Part shown: positions 31,201 to 41,064 of the stretch, one piece after another
Numbering within the stretch: the stretch's first letter is position 1
Layout: each line of letters begins with the position of its first letter
From: Massilia aquatica
GTDB lineage: Bacteria; Pseudomonadota; Gammaproteobacteria; Burkholderiales; Burkholderiaceae_D
Reading direction: 5' to 3'
DNA: 64,000 bases
NCBI RefSeq assembly: GCF_011682045.1
Contig: NZ_VVIW01000029.1
Location: 1-64,000, forward strand
The notes under the pieces: generated by a model
Databases searched by the model: none
The model's input: the letters and a program-made list of their open reading frames with translations, nothing else
What the model was told of the DNA's origin: nothing
Position numbers and translations under genes: made by a program

Positions 31201-32676
31201 GAGCGTGGCGACCACCAGGGCACGCGGCCAACGCCAGATCCGGATGTCTTCCACCTCATCCGTGGAGAGTCCCTTCGCCTGCAGCATTTCCGACACTTCT
31301 TGCAAGGTCGCCTGCTGCAGCTGCGCAAAATCTGTCTTGCCGAGTTTGCCCTGGTTGAGCAGTTCCGCCACCGGCTTGAGCAAGGTCAGCACACCGGCTT
31401 TCTTGCCGTCGTCGCGGTCCAGCCAGTTGGCGACCACGCACACGCGGCTGCGGCACCAGGCCAGCGGCGCAGCGGCGGCGGTATCGCCTTCGATCACATA
31501 GCCGCCGAAGTAGTCGGTCCAGGCAGCGTTGCGCAGGTAGACGTTCGCGATGCAATAGTCGCGGTGCTGGATCTGACGTATCGCATGCTGCTGCTGCGCC
31601 GGCAAACCGGCAACCGCATCGAGTGCCGCATGCTTGGGTGCGGCCCACACCACCGCGCCGGCGCTGACCTCGCTCTGCACGCCGCCACGTTCAAAGGTGA
31701 TGCGGTAACGTTCGCCATCACGCGCAACCGTGCGCACGCGCGCCCCGCTGACAATACGGCAGTTGCCACGCTCGCGCAACGCCGCCTGCAGACGTTCGCT
31801 GAGATAACCGTTCCCGCCGGGGAAGGTCACCAGCGTGCCATACAAGTAGCCGACCAGGAAGTGCAGCCCGACATAGGCGGACACATCCGCCGCCGACAGA
31901 CATTCCACTTTCAGGGTCGTCTCGACCGCATCGCGCACCAGCGGGCCGAACTTCGCATCCGGCGCCAGCGCCGTCGGCAGCCGCGAACGCGCTTTCTCAT
32001 CGAACAGCAGTTCGGCCAGCGACATCGAATCGAACTGTTCCATTTCCTCGCGCGTCCAGCCGCATCCGGCTTGCCACGGCAGCGCCGGATACTTGCCGTC
32101 CTCCTTGCGGAAGCGCTGCAGATAGGCATACAGTTCCGCAAACACCGGGTCGCCCAGCTTCTTCGGCGCAGCGATGAATTTCTTGCCGCGCAATGCGGCG
32201 CCGAGCAGGTTAAAGGTCAGTCCATACATCGCCGGGTCCAGCAAGGCCTTCGGCTGCTTCAGCAGCCCCAGCGTGACCTCCCCCAGACCGCGCAGCAGAT
32301 GGCGCGTGTTGAACAGCACGAACTGACTGTCGCCGGTGGAGCGCCATGCATTCGACAAGCCGAGCCCGCTCAGCAATTGCGCCGTGTCCGAACCGGGCAC
32401 CGGCTCCTGGAAGCAGCTGCCTGCCGTGGCGAAGCGCAGTTCACCGCGCTGCCCGCTGCGCGCCGCGCCGCCCACCGTGGTCTCGCGCTCCAGCACCAGC
32501 ACGCGATGGCCGGCAAGCTTCCAGGCTGCCACCAGGCCGGACAGTCCGCCGCCGACCACCACCACGTCGCAAGCGCCGGCCGCGTCGCCGTCCCGTACAC
32601 CGCGATCGTCCGCAGCGGGCATGGCCGCTGCGCCTTCTTCATAATCCTTGCTGGGGAACTTTTTCTGCGTTGCCAT
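28300..32676 (-). CDS. PigB-PigC fusion: FAD oxidase joined to prodigiosin ligase, 1458 aa
   Basis: One uninterrupted frame carries both activities that are separate PigB and PigC proteins in Serratia. Residues ~36-550 are an FAD-dependent amine-oxidase-like domain (VVVVGGGLSGLVAAW, glycine motif at 42-47; VLERETTVGGAARSG), expected to oxidise dihydro-MAP to MAP. Residues ~564-1458 match PigC, the PEP-synthase-like ATP-dependent enzyme that condenses MBC with MAP: GGKANSLNTLIGAGFPVP, RVAVRSSAVNEDGDAQSFAG, LDIEWAVKDGSIWILQARP, and the phosphohistidine-type SALSHSSIVSREFGIPAVV with His near residue 1400. The linker (~545-563) is short. It sits between pigA and pigD, exactly where pigB and pigC are expected. 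A sequencing-made fusion cannot be fully excluded, but the frame is clean across the join. Confidence 0.92.
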   Translation of the reverse strand: MATQKKFPSKDYEEGAAAMPAADDRGVRDGDAAGACDVVVVGGGLSGLVAAWKLAGHRVLVLERETTVGGAARSGQRGELRFATAGSCFQEPVPGSDTAQLLSGLGLSNAWRSTGDSQFVLFNTRHLLRGLGEVTLGLLKQPKALLDPAMYGLTFNLLGAALRGKKFIAAPKKLGDPVFAELYAYLQRFRKEDGKYPALPWQAGCGWTREEMEQFDSMSLAELLFDEKARSRLPTALAPDAKFGPLVRDAVETTLKVECLSAADVSAYVGLHFLVGYLYGTLVTFPGGNGYLSERLQAALRERGNCRIVSGARVRTVARDGERYRITFERGGVQSEVSAGAVVWAAPKHAALDAVAGLPAQQQHAIRQIQHRDYCIANVYLRNAAWTDYFGGYVIEGDTAAAAPLAWCRSRVCVVANWLDRDDGKKAGVLTLLKPVAELLNQGKLGKTDFAQLQQATLQEVSEMLQAKGLSTDEVEDIRIWRWPRALVVATLGQMKADLFVRASQPVAGVSFANQDSVGIGNLESAVGAGCAAAQQAQAYLERAAADTMALQGLGSGLHVMEIAGNPATGVQRIGGKANSLNTLIGAGFPVPRACCVTVDAFHAFMQASGLAAWIDGMDKVERDTCAEIRARIAQAPLPPALHDAIVAAYRELGSGRVAVRSSAVNEDGDAQSFAGQYDTFLHVEGESALLDCVKRCWASLWNERAQAYQGSQRADSGIAVVIQQMIAADAAGVLFTADPISGDAARTVIESCWGLGEGVVSGQASTDTYVVDSDSHALIERFVRAKPVMCARTADGVAMQEVPPQFVDQPSLSDRQASELAACAARIRRHYGCELDIEWAVKDGSIWILQARPITVTASVAGKQYGDAQESDQQVRDNTMFSRMDTGEILTGLMTPLGLSFTRFYQHHVHGPAVKTMGLLDIGSSQYYVGYLQGHVYLNISASARLLTQCPPTHEPMKFTRRYATADVDFTHYKNPYGEPVSGFQFFKSSLYWLVCQVQNMATAGGTVKKMIALRQRESERFRKLELEKMSLAQLDAELQRIDRYFLASCAAYMPFFLQSFALYDALAELCEKWLGNEGQGLQNRIKASMNNLRTIEVTRGVCELAARVERLPALRALFLETPLAQLADSLQQHPEGRRFWDEDFGAFLADFGSRGRQEFELSIPRWNDDPTYLLQIIRLYLSSDVQLEARLAAIGKAREEDTRQLLDKLPLKARMTFRFVIAAYATMAERREATRPTFIAETWFYRKIIVEVLRRLEAEGVCGIQDLPYIDFNELRDYVAGRKTAQQAFSPQLIARNRQQHLRNERLKEPPMALIGGHVPQRDDQVLLDAAQGDLLQGLGASPGVALGRARVITDLNRQAGEFRQGEILVARFTDASWTPLFVLAAGVVADIGSALSHSSIVSREFGIPAVVNAKQATQTIRTGDLIYLDGDGGVVRIEERLAEAGEALVGQRAIA

Positions 32677-32803
32677 TTTCTGTCTCTACCTTTTCCTGGG
32701 TTGAACAGCTGCCTTCAAAAAGCCCGCTTTGCCGGACGTTGGCTTGCAACCAGCCACGGACAAGCGATGTGTCCGGCGCGTAGGCGAAACCGAATGAGTC
32801 GGG

Positions 32804-33952
32804 CTAACGCAGCCCCATGTGCCGTGCGATGAACTCGCGCTGTATTTCATTGGTGCCGGAGAAGATGCGCGCCGGCAGTGCATCGAGCAGCAAGCGATCG
32901 ATGCCGGTCTCGCTGCAGACACCGGCGCCGCCAAAGATCTGTATCGCGTCCAGCCCGCATTGCACCGCGCACTCGGACACCCACAGCTTGCTTTGTGCGA
33001 TCGCCTCTTCATGCGGCAGGTCCTGATCGTAGAGCCAGCCGGCGCGGTACAGCAGCAGGCGCGATGTTTCCAGGCGCAGCTTGAAGTCGACCAGCCGGTC
33101 CGACACCGCCTGGTTGTGTCCTATCGGACGGCCGAACTGCTGACGTTCGCGCGCATGCGTGACGCATTGCGCAAGCACGCGCTCCATCGCGCCGACATAG
33201 GCGGCAAACAGGCAGCCGCGCTCCCAGATCATGGAGTCCTGGAAGATGCTCGCGCCCGCGCCTTCCTCGCCCACGCGCGCCCATGCGGGTACTCTGCAGT
33301 CGTCCAGATGGACGCTGCCCCAGGGCGAGGTGCACAGGCCCGACTTGTGCTCACCGGTCGTCACAGTGAGGCCAGGCGTTGCGCGCGGGATCAAAAAGGC
33401 GCTGATGCCGAAATAGGATTGGTGCGCATCGGTCTTCGCATACAGCAGGAAGACATCGGCCACAGGCGCATTGGTGACGAAACATTTTTCGCCGTTGAGG
33501 ATGTAGTGCTCGCCGTCGCGCCGCGCGCTGCTGCGCATGGCGAATGCGTCGGAACCGGAGCCGGGCTCGGTGATCCCATTGGCGGCAATCAGGCTGCCTT
33601 TCGCCATACCGGACAGGTAGCGCTCGTGCAGTTCGCGCGAACCATGGCGCCACAGCGGCACGGCGCAAGCGAACATGTGCGCACACAAGGAGAACACCAG
33701 CCCCATGTCGACGCAACCCCGGCCGAGCGCCTCCACCGCGAGCATGGTATCGAGCGCGCCAAAGCCGGAACCGCCCCACTCTTCAGGCAAGGGCAAACCG
33801 GCCAGGCCGATCTCTGACGCCTGCGTCCACTTGTTGCGGTCGAAATGGGAAGACGCGATGCGTTCGCTGGCCGAGGCCGACAACACGTCGCGGGCAAAAC
33901 GATGGATGTGTGAAACGGCTTCATGCTGCTCGCTGCTGAGTCGAAAATCCAT
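32804..33952 (-). CDS. pigA: PigA-like L-prolyl-carrier dehydrogenase, 382 aa
   Basis: PigA is an acyl-CoA-dehydrogenase-type flavoenzyme that oxidises prolyl-S-PigG to pyrrolyl-2-carboxyl-S-PigG. Family landmarks are visible: AIAQSKLWVSECAVQCGLDA, IFGGAGVCSETGIDRLLLDA, and the C-terminal ARIFSGTNEIQREFIARHMG. Length is normal for the family. The ATG follows AGGGCAAGTGC. It is the first gene of the cluster, with a 500-base non-coding stretch before it, and pigBC starts 127 bases after its stop. Confidence 0.93.
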   Translation of the reverse strand: MDFRLSSEQHEAVSHIHRFARDVLSASASERIASSHFDRNKWTQASEIGLAGLPLPEEWGGSGFGALDTMLAVEALGRGCVDMGLVFSLCAHMFACAVPLWRHGSRELHERYLSGMAKGSLIAANGITEPGSGSDAFAMRSSARRDGEHYILNGEKCFVTNAPVADVFLLYAKTDAHQSYFGISAFLIPRATPGLTVTTGEHKSGLCTSPWGSVHLDDCRVPAWARVGEEGAGASIFQDSMIWERGCLFAAYVGAMERVLAQCVTHARERQQFGRPIGHNQAVSDRLVDFKLRLETSRLLLYRAGWLYDQDLPHEEAIAQSKLWVSECAVQCGLDAIQIFGGAGVCSETGIDRLLLDALPARIFSGTNEIQREFIARHMGLR

Positions 33953-34462
33953 GCACTTGCCCTATATTTGGTGCAGCGGAAATAGCGCCTGCACATGTTT
34001 TATTGGAAGCTTCCCTGGAAATGCATCATCACGCCTGCCCGATGAACGAGGTGCAACGCCGTAGCGCGCCCATCAGGTTAAATTTCCTCTCCTTACCGTG
34101 ATTCCGGCGCCGTACTTCAGCTAAATTAAACAAAAATTACGTCCGTTGCACAATGTCCAACATTAATCATGTTGAATTCACATGTCTAATTACGCTGCAT
34201 ATTCCAGTGCAATTCCGAAATTTTTTGCCTGCCTGGGGGCTAAGCGGGCTCAGCGCGCTAAGCGTTCAAAGCCCGGCGGGCGGGGAAATTTGGTCGCGAT
34301 TTGACCGGTTGAACATGCAAAGGAATTGATCGAGGAAGCCGCCGCCAGCGGTTAGCGCCAGGCGCAAAGGAGGGCCGCGGGTGGCGCCGGCCAACAAACG
34401 CAGCGTGCAGGAACAGGCGGGAAGACCGTCATATTGCGCTGCCAAGCTGAGCAGTACCGGCG
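33953..34462 (-). promoter_or_regulatory. leader and promoter region of the pig cluster
   Basis: This 510-base region between pigA and the guaA terminator has no supported gene. The part nearest pigA (34085-34225) is strongly AT-rich in contrast to its surroundings and holds an inverted repeat at 34156-34176. It is the only long non-coding stretch upstream of pigA, so it should contain the main pig promoter. No regulator gene lies next to it. The left-to-right part beyond 34230 is GC-rich and featureless to me. Confidence 0.55.
34156..34176. promoter_or_regulatory. inverted repeat upstream of pigA
   Basis: TCCAACAT-TAATC-ATGTTGAA is a dyad with 7 of 8 paired positions and a 5-base centre, lying about 204 bases upstream of the pigA start. 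It has the shape of a dimeric regulator site. Which protein family binds it cannot be told from the sequence. Confidence 0.45.
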
Positions 34463-34490
34463 AAAAAAAAGCCACTGAAATCAGAGGCTT
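34463..34490 (-). terminator. Rho-independent terminator of guaBA
   Basis: On the minus strand, AAGCC and GGCTT pair across an inner CTG/CAG stem, followed directly by a run of eight T. It lies 47 bases after the guaA stop and fits an intrinsic terminator for guaB-guaA. Confidence 0.75.
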
Positions 34491-34537
34491 CTTTATTTCG
34501 AAATGCATGAGCCTGCCAACTCATGCCAGTGCCAGCA

Positions 34538-36148
34538 TCATTCCCACTCGATGGTCGCTGGTGGCTTCCCGGAAATATCGTACACGACACGGTTGATCCC
34601 GCGCACTTCATTGATGATCCTGTTGGAAACTTTGCCCAGTAAGCTGTGCGGCAAGTGCGCCCATTGCGCGGTCATGAAGTCGAGCGTTTGCACCGCGCGC
34701 AGCGCCACCACGTACTCGTAGGTGCGGCCATCGCCCATCACGCCCACCGATTTGACCGGCAGGAACACGGCAAACGCCTGGCTGGTCGCTTCGTACCAGT
34801 TGGTCGGCGCGGCGCCGGCATCGATGCTTTCCAGTGCTGGCAGCTCGCACGGGGTATTGCGCAGTTCTTCGATGAAGATGGCGTCGGCCCGGCGCAACAG
34901 GTCGGCAAACTCTTTCTTCACTTCGCCCAGGATGCGTACGCCCAGGCCCGGACCAGGGAACGGATGGCGGTACACCATATCGTGCGGCAAGCCGAGCGCC
35001 ACGCCGAGTTTGCGGACTTCATCCTTGAACAGTTCGCGCAGTGGTTCGAGCAGTTTCAGGTTCAGGGTTTCCGGCAGGCCGCCCACATTGTGGTGGCTCT
35101 TGATGGTCTGCCCTTTCTTGCCCTTGCCGGCGCTTTCGATCACGTCCGGATAAATCGTGCCCTGGGCCAGCCACTTGGCGTTCTTCAGCTTGCCCGCTTC
35201 GACCTGGAACACTTCGACGAACTCGCGTCCGATGATCTTGCGCTTGGCTTCCGGATCGGCAACGCCAGCCAGATGGCCGAGGAACTGCTCTTCGGCATCG
35301 ATGCGCAGCACTTTGACGCCCAGGTTCTTGGCGAACATGTCCATCACCATCTTGCCTTCGTCCAGGCGCAACAGGCCGTGGTCGACGAACACGCAGGTGA
35401 GCTGGTCGCCGATGGCGCGGTGGATCAGGGCCGCCGCCACGCTCGAATCGACCCCGCCCGACAGGCCGAGGATGACGTCGTCGGTGCCGACCTGTTCGCG
35501 GATCCTGGCGACCGCTTCACTGATGTAGTCGGGCATGTTCCACTCCGACTTGCAGCCGCAGATGTCGTGCACGAAGCGCCCCAGCATGGCCTTGCCCTGC
35601 GCCGTGTGGGTTACTTCCGGATGGAACTGCACGCCGTAGAAGCGGCGTTCCTCGTCGGCCATGGCGGCCACCGGGCAGCTCGGGGTGTCGCCCATCAGCT
35701 TGAAGCCGGGCGGCATGTCGAGCACTTTGTCGCCGTGACTCATCCAGACCTTGAGCATGCCGTGGCCTTCGTCGGTGACGAAGTCGTTGATGCCGTTCAG
35801 CAGCGCGGTATGGCTGCGCGCGCGCACTTCGGCGTAGCCGAATTCGCGCACCAGGCCGTTTTCGACCTTGCCGCCGAGCTGGGCGGCCATGGTTTGCATG
35901 CCGTAGCAGATGCCGAGCACGGGCACGCCGAGTTCGAACACGGCCTGCGGCGCGCGCGGGGCGTCGCCTTCCAGGGTGGAACTGTGGCTGCCCGACAGGA
36001 TCACGCCGGCGGCGCCGTAGTTGCGCACGAATTCGTCGCTGACGTCATACGGGAATACTTCGGAGAACACGCCGGCGTCGCGCACGCGGCGGGCGATCAG
36101 CTGGGTGACTTGGGAACCGAAATCGAGGATGAGGATTTTAGAGTGCAT
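34538..36148 (-). CDS. guaA: GMP synthase (glutamine-hydrolysing), 536 aa
   Basis: GuaA converts XMP to GMP with ATP and glutamine. The N-terminal class-I amidotransferase domain begins [20 protein letters not shown] and has the Cys nucleophile in [10 protein letters not shown] and His/Glu in [11 protein letters not shown]. The ATP-pyrophosphatase domain has the P-loop [15 protein letters not shown]. The C-terminal dimerisation domain ends [17 protein letters not shown]. The ATG at 36148 (MHSKIL) was preferred to an upstream frame extension whose 25 residues do not resemble the family. It follows guaB, 119 bases away, in the same direction. Confidence 0.97.
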   Translation of the reverse strand: MHSKILILDFGSQVTQLIARRVRDAGVFSEVFPYDVSDEFVRNYGAAGVILSGSHSSTLEGDAPRAPQAVFELGVPVLGICYGMQTMAAQLGGKVENGLVREFGYAEVRARSHTALLNGINDFVTDEGHGMLKVWMSHGDKVLDMPPGFKLMGDTPSCPVAAMADEERRFYGVQFHPEVTHTAQGKAMLGRFVHDICGCKSEWNMPDYISEAVARIREQVGTDDVILGLSGGVDSSVAAALIHRAIGDQLTCVFVDHGLLRLDEGKMVMDMFAKNLGVKVLRIDAEEQFLGHLAGVADPEAKRKIIGREFVEVFQVEAGKLKNAKWLAQGTIYPDVIESAGKGKKGQTIKSHHNVGGLPETLNLKLLEPLRELFKDEVRKLGVALGLPHDMVYRHPFPGPGLGVRILGEVKKEFADLLRRADAIFIEELRNTPCELPALESIDAGAAPTNWYEATSQAFAVFLPVKSVGVMGDGRTYEYVVALRAVQTLDFMTAQWAHLPHSLLGKVSNRIINEVRGINRVVYDISGKPPATIEWE

Positions 36149-36267
36149 GAAGGGCCAGGAGAAATTGCAAAATTGGTGACGATGGGTGTCACTACGCGGC
36201 GTTCGCGGGCAAGCGCTGCCCACGCTGAAAACAACGCGGCGACCCGGTCGCCGCGTTGTGCGTGCCT

Positions 36268-37740
<1,473 letters not shown>

Positions 37741-37884
37741 CTATTGGCGCAAAAGTGAATTATACAGAAGTTCGCGCCTGCCGTCTCATCAAGCCCTCAA
37801 AATGCCCCAAAACCCGCCAAGCTCGTTGACAAGCCGGACAAATCACGGTGAAATCGGGGATTGATTACTAACGGAAAGATTCAC

Positions 37885-38406
37885 ATGGCCAACCTTAACG
37901 TAAAACGAACATTGCAGCTGTTGGCCGGAGGCGCGCTGATGCTGTTCGCCTCTGTGTCCTACGCGCAATACGTGTGGGTCGACGCCAATGGCACCAAGCA
38001 ATTCTCGGACCGTCCACCGCCGCCGGGCATCCCGGCCAAGAATATCATCAAGCAGCCGGGCGGCAGCGCGGCCAGGGCCGGCGAGGCGCCCGCCATTCCC
38101 GCGCCGGCCGCGGCGCCGGCGGCAGCCGATGACAAGGTTCCGCCAAGCCTGGCCGACCGCGAAGCGGACTACCGCAAACGCACCAAGGCCAAGGAAGAGG
38201 CCGAGAAAAAGACCAGCACCGCCGCCGCCGCCAAGACCAGGAACAAGGTTGCCTGCGAAGATGCGCGCACCTACAAGCGCACCCTCGAGCAGGGCACGCG
38301 CGTGACCACCACCAACAAAAAAGGCGAAGACTCGGTCATGGACGACGCCCAGCGCGCGTCCGAACTGGCGCGTGCCAACAAGGCCATCGCCGAAGTCTGC
38401 AAATAA
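37885..38406 (+). CDS. DUF4124-type secreted protein, 173 aa
   Basis: A signal peptide (LLAGGALMLFASVSYAQ) is followed by a DUF4124-like start (YVWVDANGTKQFSDRPPPPG), a Pro/Ala-rich linker, a Lys/Glu-rich helix, and a conserved tail (CEDARTYKRTLEQGTRVTT...KAIAEVCK) with two Cys. It is likely periplasmic or envelope-located; function unknown. The ATG at 37885 follows GGAAAG, so an upstream TTG was rejected. A paralogue with the same tail design lies at 41919-42524. It is divergent from guaB. Confidence 0.8.
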   Translation: MANLNVKRTLQLLAGGALMLFASVSYAQYVWVDANGTKQFSDRPPPPGIPAKNIIKQPGGSAARAGEAPAIPAPAAAPAAADDKVPPSLADREADYRKRTKAKEEAEKKTSTAAAAKTRNKVACEDARTYKRTLEQGTRVTTTNKKGEDSVMDDAQRASELARANKAIAEVCK

Positions 38407-38434
38407 GCCGGCGCGGCGCGGCCGTCCCGGGCAA

Positions 38435-38764
38435 TCAGAGCGGCTGCGCCTTCTTGTCCGCCCGCTTGCGGCGCGACTCTTTCGGGTCGGCCACCAGCGG
38501 GCGGTAGATTTCGATGCGGTCGCGCGCCCGCAACACCGTGTCCAGCGGCTTTTTCTTGCCATACAGGCCGACCGGCTGCAGCGCCAGGTCGATGCCGGGA
38601 ATGGCCTCGAGCACGCCACTCTGGCGGATCGCCTGTTCGATCGTGCAGCCCTGCTCCACCGTCAGCTCCTGCAAGTACTCGCGCAGGGGCGTGGCGTAGC
38701 AGACCTGGACGGCAATCATGCCCGCCACCGTGGCAGCGAGGGAATCAGTCATGGGTTCAACCAT
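38435..38764 (-). CDS. rnfH: RnfH-family ubiquitin-like protein (RatB), 109 aa
   Basis: This small protein of the RnfH/RatB family has a beta-grasp fold; its cellular role is not established. The core reads IAVQVCYATPLREYLQELTV and DLALQPVGLYGKKKPLDTVL followed by RDRIEIYRPLVADPKESRRK, which are family hallmarks. Its ATG overlaps the ratA stop (ATGGTTGA), the usual ratA-rnfH arrangement. A second in-frame ATG four codons later (38752) is an alternative start. Confidence 0.88.
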   Translation of the reverse strand: MVEPMTDSLAATVAGMIAVQVCYATPLREYLQELTVEQGCTIEQAIRQSGVLEAIPGIDLALQPVGLYGKKKPLDTVLRARDRIEIYRPLVADPKESRRKRADKKAQPL

Positions 38765-39188
38765 AGACCGTCTCGGCGCGCTTGCAGAACGAGTCGACCA
38801 TGCTGTTGGCGATGACGCCGAACACCGGTCCGATCAATTGTTCGAGTATCATGCTTGAAAATTCGTAGTGCAGGTCGAATTCGACCTTGCAGGCATCGGC
38901 ACGCAGCGCCTTGAAAGTCCAGGTGCCGTCCATGCACTTGAACGGGCCGTCGACCAGTTTCATTTTCATCTGCGTCGGCCGCGTGTTGATATTGCGGGTC
39001 GTGAAGCTTTGCTTCACACCGTGGAAGTGAATCGCCAGGCTGGCCGTCAATGAGTCGTCGGTCCGCTCGATGAGCTTCACGCCGCCGCACCAGGGCAGGA
39101 ATTTGGGATAATCTTCCACTTTGGCGACCAGGTCGAACATCTGTTCGGCGCTGTAAGCCAAAAATACTGTTTTGTGTACTACTGCCAT
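38757..39188 (-). CDS. ratA: RatA-family START-like protein, 143 aa
   Basis: This belongs to the Coq10/RatA lipid-binding START-like family. Escherichia coli RatA has been described as a ribosome-association toxin; relatives bind ubiquinone, so the role here is open. Hallmarks are YSAEQMFDLVAKVEDYPKFL near the N-terminus, PWCGGVKLIER and FDLHYEFSSMILEQLIGPVF. It is divergent from smpB, as is common in proteobacteria, and overlaps rnfH. Confidence 0.9.
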   Translation of the reverse strand: MAVVHKTVFLAYSAEQMFDLVAKVEDYPKFLPWCGGVKLIERTDDSLTASLAIHFHGVKQSFTTRNINTRPTQMKMKLVDGPFKCMDGTWTFKALRADACKVEFDLHYEFSSMILEQLIGPVFGVIANSMVDSFCKRAETVYG

Positions 39189-39200
39189 TAATCAACCGTT

Positions 39201-39209
39201 TGCTATGAT
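39201..39209 (+). promoter_or_regulatory. probable extended -10 promoter for smpB
   Basis: TGCTATGAT matches the extended -10 form TGnTATAAT with one mismatch and lies about 50 bases before the smpB start. No good -35 is seen, which extended -10 promoters do not require. Confidence 0.4.
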
Positions 39210-39261
39210 GTTGGGTATGTTGCATCAGTAGTTTAACCGAACCGCGCATTTTAGCCATTTC

Positions 39262-39711
39262 ATGAGTATTGTTGACAATAAAAAAGCATTCCACGACTAC
39301 TTCATCGAGGACCGGTACGAAGCCGGTATCGTGCTCGAAGGATGGGAAGTCAAGGCGATTCGCGATTCGCGCGTCCAGATCAAGGAGGCGTACGTGGTCG
39401 TGCGCGGGGACGAACTGTTCCTGTTCGGCGCGCATATCAGCGCGCTGTCGACCGCGTCGTCATTTACCCACCCCGAAGCGGTCCGCACGCGCAAGCTGCT
39501 GCTGCACCGCGCCGAAGTCGACAAGCTGATCGGCAAGGTCGAGCGCTCCGGCTACACCCTGGTGCCGATCAACCTGCACTTCAAGGGTGGCCGGGTCAAG
39601 TGCGAGATTGGCCTTGCCAAGGGCAAGAAGCAGCACGACAAGCGCGCCACCGAGAAAGAACGCGACGGCAAGCGCGAGGTTGCCGCTGCGATGAAAACGC
39701 ACAGCCGCTAA
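39262..39711 (+). CDS. smpB: SmpB, tmRNA-binding protein, 149 aa
   Basis: SmpB binds tmRNA and brings it to stalled ribosomes for trans-translation. The beta-barrel core begins [20 protein letters not shown] and has [19 protein letters not shown] and [20 protein letters not shown], and the C-terminal tail is basic ([13 protein letters not shown]) as required for ribosome decoding-site contact. Length is normal. No tmRNA gene was recognised in the window. Confidence 0.96.
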   Translation: MSIVDNKKAFHDYFIEDRYEAGIVLEGWEVKAIRDSRVQIKEAYVVVRGDELFLFGAHISALSTASSFTHPEAVRTRKLLLHRAEVDKLIGKVERSGYTLVPINLHFKGGRVKCEIGLAKGKKQHDKRATEKERDGKREVAAAMKTHSR

Positions 39712-39725
39712 ACACGGCTGGCAAT

Positions 39726-39758
39726 GCCGCCGCTGCCGCGCCCTGCGGCAACGGCGGC
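39726..39758. terminator. long hairpin between smpB and the MFS gene
   Basis: A 14-bp stem (one G-T pair) with loop GCCCT lies between the convergent stops of smpB and the exporter gene. It has no T-run but is the only strong structure in the 49-base gap and probably ends transcription from both sides. Confidence 0.5.
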
Positions 39759-39760
39759 CC

Positions 39761-40957
39761 TCAGGCCACCTGCAGCGCAGGGCGCGCCATCAGCAGACTC
39801 AAACGCCAGCACAGGAAGCTCAGCACCAGCGAGCCGCCGACCCCGCACGCCAGTTTCAGCGCGCTGTCGAACAGCAGCGGCGCCAGCATGCCCGACACCA
39901 GCGCGAACGCCATCATCTGGATGAAGGCCATCATCGACGACGCCAGGCCCCGGTTATGCGGAAACAGCGACAAGGCCCCGACCTGGATCGCCGGCATGGC
40001 CACCGCCAGGCCGAAGGTGTACACCGCCAGCGGCAGCACCGCCCACGGAATGGCGGCCACGAACATCAGGTTGTAGCCGATGCTGATCACGCTGCCCGCC
40101 GCCATGATGCCGAAACCGATCCACATCATCTTGGCTGGCGCAATCCGCGCGGCCGCCTTGCCGCCCCAGGCCGACCCGACCACCATGCCGCCGATCATGG
40201 GAATGAACAGCCACGCAAATGCCGTCTCAGGCAGGTGCAGGATATCCATGACGAAATTGGCCGCCGAGCCGATGTACAGCGACAAGCCGCTGAAGGCCAG
40301 CCCGACCGCGAGCGAGAGCAGCAAGAATTGCGGATGGCGCAGCACTTTCAGGTAATTTTTGGCGATCGCGATGCCGTGGAAGGCATGCCGCTGCGCCTTG
40401 GGCAAGCTTTCCGGCAAGCCGCGATAGACCAGCAGCATCATCAGGGCGCCGAACACGGCCAGGAACACGAAGGTCGAGCGCCAGCCGAAGTGCACGTGCA
40501 GGTAGCCGCCCAGCACCGGCGCGATGGCCGGGGCCAGCCCGAACACCATCATGATGTGCGACATGATGCGCTGCGCATGCGCCTGGTCGTGCGAAAAACG
40601 GTCCTGCACGATGGCTTGCCCGATCACCGAGCCGGCGCCCGCCGCCAGGCCCTGCAGCGCGCGGCAGGCCAGCAGTACGCCGAAGCTGGGCGCGAACACG
40701 GCGCCCAGCGAGGCCAGGGTGTACACCGCCAGCGCGACCAGGATCACCGGGCGGCGCCCGAACGAGTCCGACAGGGTGCCGTAAAACAGCATCATGAAGG
40801 CAAAGGTGAACAGGAACACGCTCAGGGTTTGCTGCACCGCCAGCGGGCCGACCGCAAATTCGCGCCCGATCGCCGGGATGGACGGCAGGTAGGTATCGAT
40901 GGCGAGAGCGCCGACCATCCCCAGGCAAGCCAGGATCACTGTTAACATTCGCTGCAT
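39761..40957 (-). CDS. Bcr/CflA-type MFS drug exporter, 398 aa
   Basis: This is an inner-membrane major-facilitator protein of the 12-helix drug:proton antiporter group. Helix 1 has MVGALAIDTYLPSIPAIGRE, the Bcr/CflA signature, and the loop 2-3 motif reads GTLSDSFGRRPVILV. The helix 4-5 segment ALQGLAAGAGSVIGQAIVQD fits motif B/C. The ATG at 40957 follows AAGGCG; 12 extra upstream residues are not needed. Substrate unknown; export of the red pigment is possible but nothing links them beyond being in the same genome. Confidence 0.88.
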   Translation of the reverse strand: MQRMLTVILACLGMVGALAIDTYLPSIPAIGREFAVGPLAVQQTLSVFLFTFAFMMLFYGTLSDSFGRRPVILVALAVYTLASLGAVFAPSFGVLLACRALQGLAAGAGSVIGQAIVQDRFSHDQAHAQRIMSHIMMVFGLAPAIAPVLGGYLHVHFGWRSTFVFLAVFGALMMLLVYRGLPESLPKAQRHAFHGIAIAKNYLKVLRHPQFLLLSLAVGLAFSGLSLYIGSAANFVMDILHLPETAFAWLFIPMIGGMVVGSAWGGKAAARIAPAKMMWIGFGIMAAGSVISIGYNLMFVAAIPWAVLPLAVYTFGLAVAMPAIQVGALSLFPHNRGLASSMMAFIQMMAFALVSGMLAPLLFDSALKLACGVGGSLVLSFLCWRLSLLMARPALQVA

Positions 40958-41064
40958 GCGGTAACGCCTTATGTAAAAACGGCAGCGCACCATGCGGCCA
41001 ACCGAGGCCGCAATTTTACCGGCATTTGGGAAACGTTACCGGAGAGCCAGAGATTGCCGGGGCG

